Assembly: GCF_030409505.1 (NCBI RefSeq)
Contig: NZ_JAUFPZ010000002.1
Span: 1,302,001 to 1,366,000, forward strand
Direction: 5' to 3'
Length of the DNA: 64,000 bases
Source of the DNA: Zunongwangia endophytica
GTDB lineage: Bacteria > Bacteroidota > Bacteroidia > Flavobacteriales > Flavobacteriaceae
Shown here: one piece after another, positions 18,505 to 27,556 of the stretch
How the letters are laid out: each line of letters starts with the position of its first letter
Numbering within the stretch: position 1 is the stretch's first letter
Notes under the pieces: generated by a model
Database searches by the model: none
Told to the model about the DNA's origin: nothing
What the model saw: only the letters and a program-made list of their open reading frames with translations
Program-made: the position numbers and the translations under genes

Positions 18505-21500
18505 TTAAAAAGTAATATTTACTCCTAAATTGTATCGTTTCACAGTAGGGTATGCTCCCTGAGAAGCCCAACCCGTGCCAGCAAAATTAGACTCCCTGTC
18601 ATCTGGCATATCAGACCATAGGAAAAGGTTGTTACCATTTAAGAATATTCTCAGGTTTTTTATACCCAGGTTTTCCGATAAACCTGAGTTTGCATCGAAA
18701 GTATAAGCTATTTCTGCATTTTTTAGTCTTAAGTAAGACCCATCGTACATATATCTATTAGCATCATTATACTCTGATGGTGTAGTCAACCAGCGTGGCA
18801 CCGGGGAGTCTGCATTAAAATTATCCTTAGACCAATAACTACCTTCTTCGTACACCACGTTATTTTGACTTCCCAAGCTACCTAATACTACCTGACGGGT
18901 TACATTATTTACCCCATAGAACTGCACATAACTACTGAAACCTTTCCAATCAAATCCCACGGTAGTGTTATAGGTATTTTGTGGTGAACCAGTAAAACCA
19001 AATGGAATATTATCATAGGAATCTATAACTCCATCACCATTAAAATCGATAATATGATAATTTCCAGGTAGTTTCTGACCATCATTCGCATTGTGAATTG
19101 TACTAGCATAGAGATCATCCCAAGTATTATAATAACCTGGCGTAACATGCGAATAAGCCTGGCCTATTTGTAATCCCGCTCTTTGTTGATAATCTGGCAA
19201 TAAAGTAGGATCATCCGCATTTATAACTTCGTTTTGAGCATGAGTCATATTGATATTTGACCATAATCTTAAGCCATTTTCAAACCTATAACTTAGGTTT
19301 AAATCAAATTCAAAACCTTCGTTTTTAACACGCCCCAAATTAGCTACTGGTGCTTCTGTCCCAAAATAGGAAGGTATCGCACGATCCCCTCCATTGATGA
19401 GAATATCAGTTCTTTCATCTCTAAAATAATCAAAGCTACCTTTTATAAATCCATCAAAAAAACCGAAGTCAAGCCCCAAATTAGTTTTCTTAACCTTCTC
19501 CCAGCTTACTTCAGGGTTACCTACGGAATCCTCTAAATACCAGGTATATGGACTCTCTTCAGCATTAACTCCAGTAACCCCCATTCTCGATGCACCCCCA
19601 TAACCCCATTGCGTCATGTAAAGGAAACGACCATTTACATTATCATCACCTATTTCTCCGTAGTTCGCTCTAATCTTAAGCATATCAAGGAAGGAAAGAT
19701 TTTTCATCAAATTCTCTCTGGACAAAATCCAGCCAATACCACCTGAAGAGAAAAATGCAAAACGATTTTCGGAACTAAATTTTTCAGACCCATTATAGGC
19801 ACCATTATACTCGAAGGTATACTTATCATCCAACGTATAAGTTGTCCTAAACACCCAATCTTCACGATATTGTGGTAATTGACTTCCTGTTGCATTCTCA
19901 TTCCTATTCATAAGACCCATTAATGAGACATCATGTCTACCATCAAAAGTTTGATTATACCCTAATTGGAGTTGATAAAATAATTTTCTGTAAGATGACC
20001 AATTTTGAACAGCTCCTGGACTTGTAGTCCATCTAACACCCTCTTGAAAATCAAATCTACTATTAGGATCATAAGCTTGCTGATATAAAACAGTTCCTGT
20101 ATCTGGGTCGATCCACTTTTCTTGTGTTCCGTTATTTAAATCGTTAACTCCACGATCAGCTTCAACAAAGGTATTATCCAGAGCAATGGTACCGTTAAAA
20201 TTAAGACCATCAAGAATCATATCAAGTTTTTGGTTTATTGTGAAATTAGTAGTTAAGCGAGTAGTTGTCATATACTGTATACCACTAATAGCTAAAGATC
20301 TTACAGAGTTGGTGGCCACACCTTCATTAGGTGCGTAATATCCCCAAGTACCATCAGAATATTGCGGTAAAAAGACATCAGGTGCTGTTGTATATGCTGC
20401 TAGCCACATGGTATATTCGTTACCGGTAGCTCCCCAAGGACTTTTCTTTACGCCATGAGATCCAGCCAAATTGACCTGAAATAATGTGGTTGGTGTTATT
20501 TGAAAATCCAAATTCCCCCTAACATTTAGTCTATTGAAACCATATCCAGGTTCATAGCCTCTGTCATTATCATATTGCTCCATTAAGTCACCTTCTCTAA
20601 GAAAGTCCGCAGTTGCAAAGTATTTTACAAAATCGGTTCCTCCACTAACATTTAAGTTAGCATTATAGGACATTGTATAATCACGAAAAAGTGTATTCGC
20701 CCAGTCAACATTTGGATATCGCTCTCGCTCTGATTGGTTTGCTGGATTTCTATATTTATCAATAATATCTAATGGCATATAATCGCTCCACGCATTGGGA
20801 TTTAAAGCAAGTTCATTTTCAATAGCTTGGTTACGAACTTTTAAGGCATCATAAGCATCATATTTTCCTGGCAATTTTGATGGTCTTTTCATGGTAGTGT
20901 TTACTCGTGCCCTTATTGTGGCTTTACCTTTCTCACCTCTTTTGGTAGTTATAAGAATAACTCCATTTGCACCTCTAACCCCGTAAACTGCAGTTGCAGA
21001 AGCATCTTTTAATACAGAAATTGATTCTACAGAGCTTATTGCAACACTAGACATTGGGCGCTCCACCCCATCTACCAAGATAAGTGGAGAAGAATCGTTC
21101 CAAGTACTTTGTCCTCGAATTAAAATCCTAGGATCTTCTTCTCCTGGCATCCCAGTACTGGCACTGGTTATAACGCCAGGTACGTTTCCTGTTAGTGCTG
21201 AACCAATATTGGTTACCCCTCCTGCTCTCTCCAAAACGTCACCACTAACTTCTGCAATAGAGGCTACAACTGTCTCTCTTTTTTGTTTACCGTAACCTAC
21301 AATAACCACTTCTTCAAGGGCATCTTGGTCTGGATCCATTATCACATTAATTTCAGATAGATCATTAACTTTTCTTTCGATAGTTTTATAACCTATAAAA
21401 CTAAAAACCAGGGTAGCATTTGCTGGAGCCTTTATGGTAAAATTTCCATCCATATCGGTAACAGCACCAAGATTTGGTACTTCCTTCACAAGAATATTCA

Positions 21501-21681
21501 CTCCCGGTATGCTAAGGTTATCTTCTGATGAAGTAACCGTTCCACTAATTGTTTGTTGTTCACTTCCACTGTTTGGGTTATTATAACTAGCGTAAGCCGA
21601 AGAAAAAAAAACTAGATGAATCAATAGTAGAATAAACACTATTCTAGTTGAGAAAGGATGATTTAGTAAATTTATTTTCAT
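18505..21681 (-). CDS. xusA: SusC-family TonB-dependent outer membrane transporter (XusA-like)
   Basis: A 1058-residue outer membrane protein: signal peptide, carboxypeptidase-D-like domain (ISGTVTSSEDNLSIPGVNIL, about 44-115), the typical EEVVIVGYG motif, plug domain (ILVDGVERPMSSV, LKDASATAVYGVRGANGVI), and a beta-barrel with C-terminal Phe. It imports xylo-oligosaccharides with XusB. It is the first gene of the minus-strand xylan operon. Its predicted promoter and a 31-bp direct-repeat operator lie unusually far upstream (about 370-440 bases), giving a long untranslated leader if this is the start site used. Confidence 0.94.
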   Translation of the reverse strand: MKINLLNHPFSTRIVFILLLIHLVFFSSAYASYNNPNSGSEQQTISGTVTSSEDNLSIPGVNILVKEVPNLGAVTDMDGNFTIKAPANATLVFSFIGYKTIERKVNDLSEINVIMDPDQDALEEVVIVGYGKQKRETVVASIAEVSGDVLERAGGVTNIGSALTGNVPGVITSASTGMPGEEDPRILIRGQSTWNDSSPLILVDGVERPMSSVAISSVESISVLKDASATAVYGVRGANGVILITTKRGEKGKATIRARVNTTMKRPSKLPGKYDAYDALKVRNQAIENELALNPNAWSDYMPLDIIDKYRNPANQSERERYPNVDWANTLFRDYTMSYNANLNVSGGTDFVKYFATADFLREGDLMEQYDNDRGYEPGYGFNRLNVRGNLDFQITPTTLFQVNLAGSHGVKKSPWGATGNEYTMWLAAYTTAPDVFLPQYSDGTWGYYAPNEGVATNSVRSLAISGIQYMTTTRLTTNFTINQKLDMILDGLNFNGTIALDNTFVEADRGVNDLNNGTQEKWIDPDTGTVLYQQAYDPNSRFDFQEGVRWTTSPGAVQNWSSYRKLFYQLQLGYNQTFDGRHDVSLMGLMNRNENATGSQLPQYREDWVFRTTYTLDDKYTFEYNGAYNGSEKFSSENRFAFFSSGGIGWILSRENLMKNLSFLDMLKIRANYGEIGDDNVNGRFLYMTQWGYGGASRMGVTGVNAEESPYTWYLEDSVGNPEVSWEKVKKTNLGLDFGFFDGFIKGSFDYFRDERTDILINGGDRAIPSYFGTEAPVANLGRVKNEGFEFDLNLSYRFENGLRLWSNINMTHAQNEVINADDPTLLPDYQQRAGLQIGQAYSHVTPGYYNTWDDLYASTIHNANDGQKLPGNYHIIDFNGDGVIDSYDNIPFGFTGSPQNTYNTTVGFDWKGFSSYVQFYGVNNVTRQVVLGSLGSQNNVVYEEGSYWSKDNFNADSPVPRWLTTPSEYNDANRYMYDGSYLRLKNAEIAYTFDANSGLSENLGIKNLRIFLNGNNLFLWSDMPDDRESNFAGTGWASQGAYPTVKRYNLGVNITF

Positions 21682-22052
21682 ATTAAAATATTTTAAAATG
21701 ATTCATAATCATTCTAGTTGGCTTGCCATTCATACTCGATAACGTTTTCGTGTTTAAGAATAAAAAAAGTAACATTTGAAGTACCATATCTCTTGAATAA
21801 AACCTCCTAACCATAATAGGCAGGCATCGCTTTCTTTCTTTTTGGTAATAGTTTTTCATTCCTCAATTAATATTTCATTTTCAGTATTATTTGAAATTTT
21901 AGAATAGAACGTTATTCACTGTTATTGCTTAGGATATTTTTCAGAAACAGGACTTCGATTTTTATTAACTTATAATTAAAAACCCAGTAATTTTAAGATT
22001 TTGATAAGTTATAATACCTCTAATTGTGAATTATTCATTAAAAAATCTCTGC

Positions 22053-22060
22053 CAAATATA
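22053..22060 (-). promoter_or_regulatory. Predicted -7 element of the xusA promoter
   Basis: Minus-strand TATATTTG matches the Bacteroidota -7 consensus TAnnTTTG. It lies 29 bases inside the edge of the 31-bp operator, where an activator bound next to RNA polymerase would be expected. A clear -33 TTG box is absent, as is usual for activator-dependent promoters. Confidence 0.5.
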
Positions 22061-22088
22061 TCCGTTATTTCATCTTATAGATAATTGT

Positions 22089-22119
22089 GGTGTTACAAAT
22101 ACTTTACGTTATGTTACAT
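22089..22119 (-). promoter_or_regulatory. 31-bp direct-repeat operator, probable HTCS binding site (copy 1, xusA)
   Basis: On the plus strand this reads GGTGTTACAAATACTTT, five variable bases, then ATGTTACAT. TGTTACA occurs twice, 21 bases (two helical turns) apart, in the same orientation. The same element, 27/31 identical, lies before the GH95 operon at 46110-46140. Two in-phase direct half-sites fit the paired AraC-type DNA-binding domains of a dimeric HTCS. Confidence 0.7.
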
Positions 22120-23315
22120 GATGAAAAAATTATGGTAAAATGATTGTTAACTGGCTTAATACAGTACATATTTCAAGCTAATTTACTAATGCGAACCCCT
22201 ATAAAACCTATACTGATCGAATTATTGTAACTTTGACTATGATCAGTTATGAAGAAATGTCTATTTTCTAAAGAAGTGGTATCAGAAACCATTCTTACAT
22301 GATTATTTTGTAGAAATCATTTAAAATTCGTTGTTTCCTAAAGAGTTTTTAAAACAAAATATCGCGAATTCTTAACTGAATTTTATCAATTTTTATTTCT
22401 ATAAAATTTATTCCCAATTTAGTAAGTCAAGTGATTGAGAACAATTATTGGGTTTATTCAATCAAATGGGAAGAAATTGAAGATTATTTGTTTTGATATT
22501 TATATAAAATCAACATTGAAAAATTATCAAAAATAAATTAGCCTTTTTAGAGAAATGTATCTAATCGACTTCCTTATTTTAAATTTCAATTTTGGATTCT
22601 AAGTTTTAAAAAATATTTACCTTCATTTAATTCAGCAAAAATTATATTCATTTGAAGGGTCTAATGGTCGAATTTATTCTTGGTTCTGAAAACATATTCA
22701 ATGTAGATAAATCATATCTTCTAAGGTCGAGTTTGATTTGAGAGCATTACCAAATATGTTTTAGGAGTAATTGAAGATATGCTAAAAGCGAAGTAAGCAC
22801 TGCTGTGATAATTATTGAACGGATAGCATTTATAAACCTTCTGTTAGAAAAAGGCTATTTAAATATACTTTTACTTCAGTTATTACCCTCTTGAATGACA
22901 AAGGGTTTACTACCGATAAACCATTTTTGTAAAGAAACTTTGCAAGTTGATAATGTTACAACTCTGGGCTTCTATGTCCACCAAATTTTCTTTACCTAAA
23001 CTCTTTAAAAGTCTTTGAAGCCTGTAAACATGGTTTTGAATTAAGAATGTTTAAGAACGAACTGCTACTCTGTTTTTCATCTATTTAAAAACGAAATGCA
23101 GGGCTCATTAAACTAAACGACATTTAAGTAGAAAAGAGAGGGAATTTCAACTATTTACAAAATCTTAAGTTGAGAATCGTATATAACTTCAATGCTCTTT
23201 TTATTTCTTTCAAATTAATGCGTAAAAATTAAGAAATCAAATTTAAAATGGGTTTTGAATACACCAAATTAGATACCAAAAGGCAACAAAAACTTATAAT
23301 TATATTCCAATTTTT

Positions 23316-24872
23316 TTAATATAACTCATCATCGATCCTGAAATAATCAAAATCGGCATAACCTCCGGAAGTTTTGGTAGCATAGTTAAAAAGTGCATAT
23401 CGATATCCCATAAATTGGCCTAAACTATACTCCATTTTTAAAGGTTCTCCAATTTCTTTCCAGTTTTTGCCATTTTCAGAATAATAAAAGCGTGCGATGT
23501 CTTTCCTATTTTTAAAATCACAGGTAATTTTAAAGCATATATCGTTTCCGTTATAGGGAATTTCTTCTATCACTTTTCCATCACGTCCCTTAACCATTTG
23601 AATGCTTTTTTTATCATTTTCTAACTTGACTGCCACATAAGCATATTTATCCTGAAGCACACCAAAACCAGCAATATCGCCATCTTTTAATCCAGTAAGA
23701 TCTAACGAAGTTTCTCCTGTACTCTTAGGGCCAATGGTACGTTGAGTCAACGTATTTCTGGTGGTTATAAAGGAAGTATCAATCCTACCAGTGGTAAGCC
23801 TTAGATAACCTTCACGCTCATCAAGACTCCATAAATCATTTTTTGGATTATGGTTCCATTGCCAAACCAACGGCAATTTTTTATCATTTTTGTTTCTACT
23901 GAAATTATCTGAATTTACAATATCTGGAATAAGACTTGTGTTAGCAGGAAGATCAAGTTCCATAGGGACTTTACCATCTTCACCCAAAATAGGCCAGTCA
24001 TTTTTCCATTTAACCGGAACGAGGTAAGGAATTCTGCCTACCGCTCCATTATCCCGGAATAAATACGCATACCAGTCACCTGAAGGGGTATCTATTAAAC
24101 CTCCTTGTGCCACACCTTTATCTTGTAAAGCCAGTTTCCCTTTGTAAGGTCCCATAATATTGTCAGCACGATGAATAACAACAGTTCGCATGATTCCCTG
24201 TGGCCAGGTTATATTAAATAAGTAATATTTACCATCTATTTTAAAGAGCTGAGAACCTTCTGCCTTTAACATGATATTTTCTCCCGCAGGCGCACTCGCA
24301 TTTTCAATCAAAACTTTACCGCTGCCAGATACAATACCAGAAAGGTCATTTTTTAATTGGACAATTCTAAGTTCACCCGCGGCATAGATCATATAAATTT
24401 TACCATCATCATCAAAAAACAGCGTATTATCATGCAAACTTGGTTTGAAAGAATGCTTTTCCCAGGCTCCATGATCAATATCCTTGGTAGTATAGATATA
24501 AGTTTTTCCAGTAGTACTAGAAAAAGTGGAAACGTAGTATGTGTTATTATGGTAGCGTAAACTACTAGCCCAAGAACCCTTTCCGTAAGCATTCTCACCA
24601 TTTTCCATATTTAGAGCATCGGTATCATCTAGAATATCATAGGCATAGTTTACAATTTCCCAGTTCGTGAGGTCTTTTGATTTCATGATTGGTACTCCGG
24701 GACTCATATGCATCGTGGTACTACTCATATAATAATTGTCTCCAACTCGAATCATGGAAACGTCTGGCACATCAGCATGAATTATCGGATTAATCGCTTT
24801 TTGCTGCGTAAAACCCTGAATAGAAAAAAGCAAACAGCTAATTAGAACACTAAATTTTCTTACTATCATCAT
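23316..24872 (-). CDS. GH43 beta-xylosidase / arabinofuranosidase with C-terminal concanavalin-like domain (GH43_12 type)
   Basis: A 518-residue secreted enzyme (signal peptide to about Gln22). The GH43 propeller (about 28-310) has ADVPDVS with the base Asp, SLHDNTLFF with the second Asp, and KAEGSQLF with the acid Glu. The C-terminal half (about 320-518) is a beta-sandwich of the GH43_C2/DUF1349-like type ending DYFRIDDELY, usual for GH43 subfamilies 10-12. It is the last gene of the twelve-gene side-chain operon, 123 bases after GH127/146. A near-identical C-terminal fragment survives as a relic at 5584-5700. The exact substrate (xylose or arabinose) cannot be told from the sequence. Confidence 0.88.
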   Translation of the reverse strand: MMIVRKFSVLISCLLFSIQGFTQQKAINPIIHADVPDVSMIRVGDNYYMSSTTMHMSPGVPIMKSKDLTNWEIVNYAYDILDDTDALNMENGENAYGKGSWASSLRYHNNTYYVSTFSSTTGKTYIYTTKDIDHGAWEKHSFKPSLHDNTLFFDDDGKIYMIYAAGELRIVQLKNDLSGIVSGSGKVLIENASAPAGENIMLKAEGSQLFKIDGKYYLFNITWPQGIMRTVVIHRADNIMGPYKGKLALQDKGVAQGGLIDTPSGDWYAYLFRDNGAVGRIPYLVPVKWKNDWPILGEDGKVPMELDLPANTSLIPDIVNSDNFSRNKNDKKLPLVWQWNHNPKNDLWSLDEREGYLRLTTGRIDTSFITTRNTLTQRTIGPKSTGETSLDLTGLKDGDIAGFGVLQDKYAYVAVKLENDKKSIQMVKGRDGKVIEEIPYNGNDICFKITCDFKNRKDIARFYYSENGKNWKEIGEPLKMEYSLGQFMGYRYALFNYATKTSGGYADFDYFRIDDELY

Positions 24873-24995
24873 TGGTTATTTTTTATCTTTTAAACAAAGG
24901 TTTTTTTGAGAGAATTCTTCTTAAGAACCTTCTATAATTCTATCACAACAAGGGCAATACTAATTACCTGAAAACCTTTAAATCTCTATCTTTTT

Positions 24996-27389
24996 TTATT
25001 GATTCCTGACTAATCGCACAAAATAGATTTCACTGGTTGCACTTCCTTCTCTTGGTTGAAACTTTACTCTTATACTATTTTTACCTTCAAGCATAGAATC
25101 AGGAATTTCATAGCTCATTTCCTGAAACTGACTTATTCTGGTATGTTCTTTAGTATTTACGGAATTAAGTTTCTCATCATCAATATAAATATCAAAACGC
25201 TTATCACCCCATTCAAATCCGAAATATCTTAGCATCAGGCTAAGACCAGTTTCCTTTTTGGTTTTCATTTTATAGCTGAAATAACCATCAACATGAGCGC
25301 TTCTCCAAAATTCATCCCTGTTATTACCGGTTCCTGAATTCTCTTTTTCCATAAAATGATCACTCTCGGGCTGTTGTTCGCCTGTAGCCACATAATCTAT
25401 GGTACGTTGTTCTAGCGCCAGCTTCTTAGCTTCGATATTCGCTAGAGAATCGGTATAGCTTCCGTATTCTTCGGGAGTCAGCGCCAGCCAGTACATAATA
25501 TACCGGGAATCGTGGATCGTATAAAAAGGCTGTAAATCAGCATCGATTTGATTTTTCATTTCAGCATTAATTCTGAAATGAAGAGGCTCATTTTCTATGG
25601 ATTCCAGACTTTCAGGAAGTTCTTCAATATGATCTACAAGTAGAATAGGCGCTTCATTAATGGGTAAGCGTCTTCCAGAAGGATATTGTCCAAAACGACT
25701 ATCATCTGCGATAAGTCCTCTTAGATCTTCAGTTCCCGATGGAGCTCCTAATAATACCGGTCCATGAAAAAATGCCACATATTGAGGAACATTCGGCAGC
25801 TTTTCTATGCGATTATGCATAGGAAGGTTAACTTCAACAATATCCCCTTTTTGCCAGTTTCTATCTATTTTAACGTAAGAAGAAGGCTTACCCATTATTT
25901 TAATTTCTTCTGAATTGACCTTGATTTTCATCTCGCCCTCTTTAACCCATCCCGGATAGCGAACAAATAAAGGGAATTCAGCGGTACCTTTAGTAATTTT
26001 AAGCTTTGTACCCTCTTCAGAAGGAAAATTGGTTTCCTGTTTTATTTTTACTCCCTGTTTTTCCCAGTTCAATTCTGAAGGAATAAATAAATTTACATAT
26101 AAGGAATCTCCCTGATGGGTGTAGATAAACTGATTGTATTTTCCATGGTTTTCCATTCCGGTTCCAACACAACACCACATCGCCTCTTCCGGCGCAGAAT
26201 AAATTCGATAATGGCGTGGCCGGGCTGGAGTAAAATAAACATAGCCTCCATGCTGCGGATGCTGAGTTGAAAGTATATGGTTGTATAATGTTCTTTCGTA
26301 ATAATCAGCATATTTCGCCTCAGGATTCACTCGAAAGAGGTCTTCGGCTAACTTCAGCATATTATATGAATTACAAGACTCAGGACCATCGTCTTCGTTT
26401 ATGTAATCAATACTGGCCGATTTACTGGGAAAATGTTCTTTTCTGCTATTGCCTCCAAATGCTATGCTACGGTTTTTAGTAACTGTTTCCCAGAAATAGC
26501 TTCCGGCTTTAGCAAATTTTTCATCTCCATCCATCTCAGCAATACGCTCAAATCCTACAAATTTTGGAATTTGTGTATTGGCATGTTTGTTATCCAGATT
26601 ATCAATGCCCTTCGACAAAGGATTAAGTACCTGCTCATGAGAATACCTTTTAGCTGCTTCCAGATATTTCTTCTCCCCGGTTATTTGATAGGCATCGGCA
26701 TAAACCTCAGGCATACCACCATGTTCCATGTTCAGCACTGATTGCATTTGCTCGTGGGAAAGATCTTCAATAAGCACTATACCCCAATCACAAAAATCAA
26801 GAAACATTTCTTTAGCCTGCTCACTATCGGCATAAAGCCAGGCATCTCTTAAACCAGCATACATTTTATGTAAATTATAGAAAGGAGCCCAGGCAGAATT
26901 ATACTTCGCAAAATTTCCTTTTTTAAAGGAAGACCATAATGCCGCACTATTAGGAAAACCACCTACATAGCCTACACCCCATTCCGCATGCTTTTTTGCA
27001 TTAGTGAGTTGGCATTCCTGTAGTTCTTTCAGCATATAATTCATTCGCGCTAAAAATTCCTGACTATCGGTAGCCGCATAATTCATAGCAAGAGCTGAAA
27101 GATAATGACCACCAATATGACCATCTAGTCCTTCCCAGTTGGGATAAGAGGGTTTTCTTGGTTCCAGACCGGCTTCTTTTCGGTAAGGTGCAAGTAAACG
27201 GTCTACATCGTATTCTAGCAAAACCGACATATTAAGATCACGGGCATTCTTGAATTTGCCATCGAGCAGTGTGACATTCTCCAGTGGAAATTCATTGGTG
27301 TATAGTTTTTCCTGTGCACTTACTTCTAAAAAACTGATAGCAAATACACCGAAAAGAATTACTGCCTGTATTTTTTTTATGACAATCAT
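24996..27389 (-). CDS. GH127/GH146 (DUF1680) beta-L-arabinofuranosidase
   Basis: A 797-residue secreted protein. I use the ATG at 27389 (MIVIKKIQAVILF...VSAQ, a good signal peptide) rather than an upstream TTG. The (alpha/alpha)6 catalytic domain is the DUF1680 fold, with the metal and cysteine site visible in GPESCNSYNMLKL and WCCVGTGMENHGKY. In characterised relatives a zinc-bound Cys of that pair is the nucleophile and the Glu/Cys of ESC are ligands. A C-terminal beta-domain (about 650-797, FWRSAHVDGYFSYKM) is the accessory module common in these proteins. The expected role is removal of arabinofuranose from side chains. It follows GH97 by 143 bases (168 with this start) in the same operon. 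Confidence 0.88.
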   Translation of the reverse strand: MIVIKKIQAVILFGVFAISFLEVSAQEKLYTNEFPLENVTLLDGKFKNARDLNMSVLLEYDVDRLLAPYRKEAGLEPRKPSYPNWEGLDGHIGGHYLSALAMNYAATDSQEFLARMNYMLKELQECQLTNAKKHAEWGVGYVGGFPNSAALWSSFKKGNFAKYNSAWAPFYNLHKMYAGLRDAWLYADSEQAKEMFLDFCDWGIVLIEDLSHEQMQSVLNMEHGGMPEVYADAYQITGEKKYLEAAKRYSHEQVLNPLSKGIDNLDNKHANTQIPKFVGFERIAEMDGDEKFAKAGSYFWETVTKNRSIAFGGNSRKEHFPSKSASIDYINEDDGPESCNSYNMLKLAEDLFRVNPEAKYADYYERTLYNHILSTQHPQHGGYVYFTPARPRHYRIYSAPEEAMWCCVGTGMENHGKYNQFIYTHQGDSLYVNLFIPSELNWEKQGVKIKQETNFPSEEGTKLKITKGTAEFPLFVRYPGWVKEGEMKIKVNSEEIKIMGKPSSYVKIDRNWQKGDIVEVNLPMHNRIEKLPNVPQYVAFFHGPVLLGAPSGTEDLRGLIADDSRFGQYPSGRRLPINEAPILLVDHIEELPESLESIENEPLHFRINAEMKNQIDADLQPFYTIHDSRYIMYWLALTPEEYGSYTDSLANIEAKKLALEQRTIDYVATGEQQPESDHFMEKENSGTGNNRDEFWRSAHVDGYFSYKMKTKKETGLSLMLRYFGFEWGDKRFDIYIDDEKLNSVNTKEHTRISQFQEMSYEIPDSMLEGKNSIRVKFQPREGSATSEIYFVRLVRNQ

Positions 27390-27556
27390 ATTTAAATTTT
27401 TAATTATTCGCAATCCACCCTATCATTATCAAAGAGCAAATATCCTTCTCATTTAAAACTCCTAACTGTAAACTACCTCAAGAGAAGCCCCCAGAGCATT
27501 TAACCTAGATTATCAAATACACCTAGGGTCGTAAAGTATAATTAGTCCTTTTAATA

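Larger units (their letters stand above)
21682..23315. other. 1.6 kb non-coding spacer between xusA and the GH43 at 23316
   Basis: No intact gene is visible on either strand; short frames are interrupted and have no recognisable product. The left third holds the predicted operator and promoter of xusA and its long leader. The right two thirds (about 22200-23300) follow the end of the twelve-gene operon and may include gene remnants too decayed for me to identify. Confidence 0.6.

Noticed and set aside
18494..18571. N-terminal extension of the first SusD
   Set aside because: It overlaps the end of xusA and precedes a proper lipoprotein signal peptide; the ATG at 18493 fits better.
22952..22958. 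A further TGTTACA half-site in the spacer
   Set aside because: There is no second half-site 21 bases away and no promoter-like neighbour; chance occurrence is likely.
27480..27530. Weak inverted repeat (CCTAG...CTAGG) between GH127 and GH97
   Set aside because: Only about five paired bases and no U tract; not enough for a terminator call.
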